A DNA stretch of 64,000 nucleotides, taken from the NCBI RefSeq assembly GCF_002206635.1, contig NZ_NGUO01000008.1, positions 87,197 through 151,196 on the forward strand. Direction: 5' to 3'. Position numbers and translations under genes: made by a program. Positions within the stretch are counted from its first letter, which is position 1. Every line of letters starts with the position of its first letter. The notes beneath the pieces are model-generated. The model was not told the DNA's origin, ran no database searches, and was given only the letters and a program-made list of their open reading frames with translations. Shown here one piece after another: positions 63,600 to 64,000 of the stretch. This DNA comes from Polynucleobacter aenigmaticus. Its GTDB lineage: Bacteria > Pseudomonadota > Gammaproteobacteria > Burkholderiales > Burkholderiaceae.

Positions 63600-64000
63600 T
63601 CGCGAATGAAGAAAAAGCCAAACGTGCTGCAGAGCTCTTAATCGCCAATGAGGAAAAAGCCAAGCGGGTAGATGAATTACTTATTGCCAATGAAGAAAAA
63701 GCTAAACGCGCTGCGGAGCTCCTTTATGCAAATGAAGAAAAAGCCAAGCGAGTAGATGAATTACTTATTGCCAATGAAGAAAAAGCCAAGCGGGTAGATG
63801 AATTAGTTATTGCCAATGAAGAGCTGCTATTCCAGAGTGAAAAAAAAGAAAAACGGGCTGCAGAGCTCTTAATTGCGAATGAAGAAAAAGAAAAACGAGA
63901 CTGCAGAGCTCTTAATCGCGAATGAAGAAAAAGCCAAACGTAGGCTGCAGAGCTTCTTCATGCCAATGAAGAAAAGCCAAGCGGGTAGATGAATTAGTCA
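63345..64000 (+). repeat. Tandem 42/63-bp coding repeats
   Basis: Imperfect tandem units of 42 and 63 bases, translating into NEEK(A/E)KR-type heptads, run to the window edge. Units ending RVDEL (GGGTAGATGAATTA) alternate with RAAEL units. At least five single- or double-base indels break the frame: near 63581, 63594, 63900, 63943 and 63967. Confidence 0.85.

Noticed and set aside
63345..64000. CRISPR-like array
   Set aside because: The repeats are adjacent, coding, without unique spacers, and translate to a coiled coil. No cas genes are nearby.

Overview
The window is almost entirely one motility and chemotaxis island from a betaproteobacterium, most likely Burkholderiaceae. The evidence is FlhDC as master regulator, CheD/CheB/CheR/CheZ next to flhBAFG-fliA, moderate-to-low GC and Burkholderiales-type protein sequences. 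A Polynucleobacter-like freshwater bacterium is my best guess, but the genus is inference. No rRNA, tRNA or CRISPR array was seen.

Layout. (1) 1-1365: the 3' end of an FlhB-C-terminal-like gene (flhX type) interrupted or clipped by a tnpB-only IS200/IS605-group element. (2) 1368-13252: fliE (-), then fliFGHIJK, a BLUF blue-light photoreceptor gene, and fliLMNOPQR (+). This gives the MS ring, C ring, ATPase complex and export gate. (3) 13424-17924 (-): a FliS-like chaperone, two tandem flagellins, a third flagellin-like protein, FlgM and FlgA, with sigma28-type promoters in front of flgA, flgM and the upstream tandem flagellin. (4) 18105-25630 (+): flgBCDEFGHIJ. flgK, flgL and fliD are absent from the window. 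(5) 26132-37569 (+): a compact 11-gene second chemosensory operon. It encodes a soluble receptor with two hairpin-tip signalling domains, a triple-CheW scaffold, CheB, a HEAT-repeat protein, CheR, CheY-like, a large CheA with an extra central region, a mini-STAS protein, CheY, a membrane-anchored CheZ-like protein and a ParA-type ATPase. (6) 37664-46826 (-): the MotCD stator, FliA, FlhG, FlhF, FlhA, FlhB, CheZ and CheY. (7) 47003-58385 (-): cheB, cheD, cheR, mcp, cheW, cheA, cheY, motB, motA, a membrane methyltransferase, flhC and flhD, reading from flhD towards cheB. (8) 58751-62575 (+): a multi-PAS hybrid histidine kinase with duplicated REC-HPt modules. (9) The right edge holds a small secreted protein and the start of a gene made of 42/63-bp repeats, cut by the window end and broken by several indels.

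How it fits together. FlhDC would switch on the basal body and export genes and FliA. FlgM would hold FliA until the hook is complete, after which the sigma28 promoters at flgA, flgM and fliC fire. The classical che operon (transmembrane MCP with a C-terminal CheR-binding pentapeptide, CheAWRDBYZ) controls the motor through FliM, with MotAB and MotCD both available as stators. The second che operon has every hallmark of a cytoplasmic, probably double-layered, ParA-positioned chemosensory array. Its output is unknown. It is the strongest candidate here for an under-described system, together with an orphan sigma28-type promoter at 45418-45444 that points into a region with no convincing gene.
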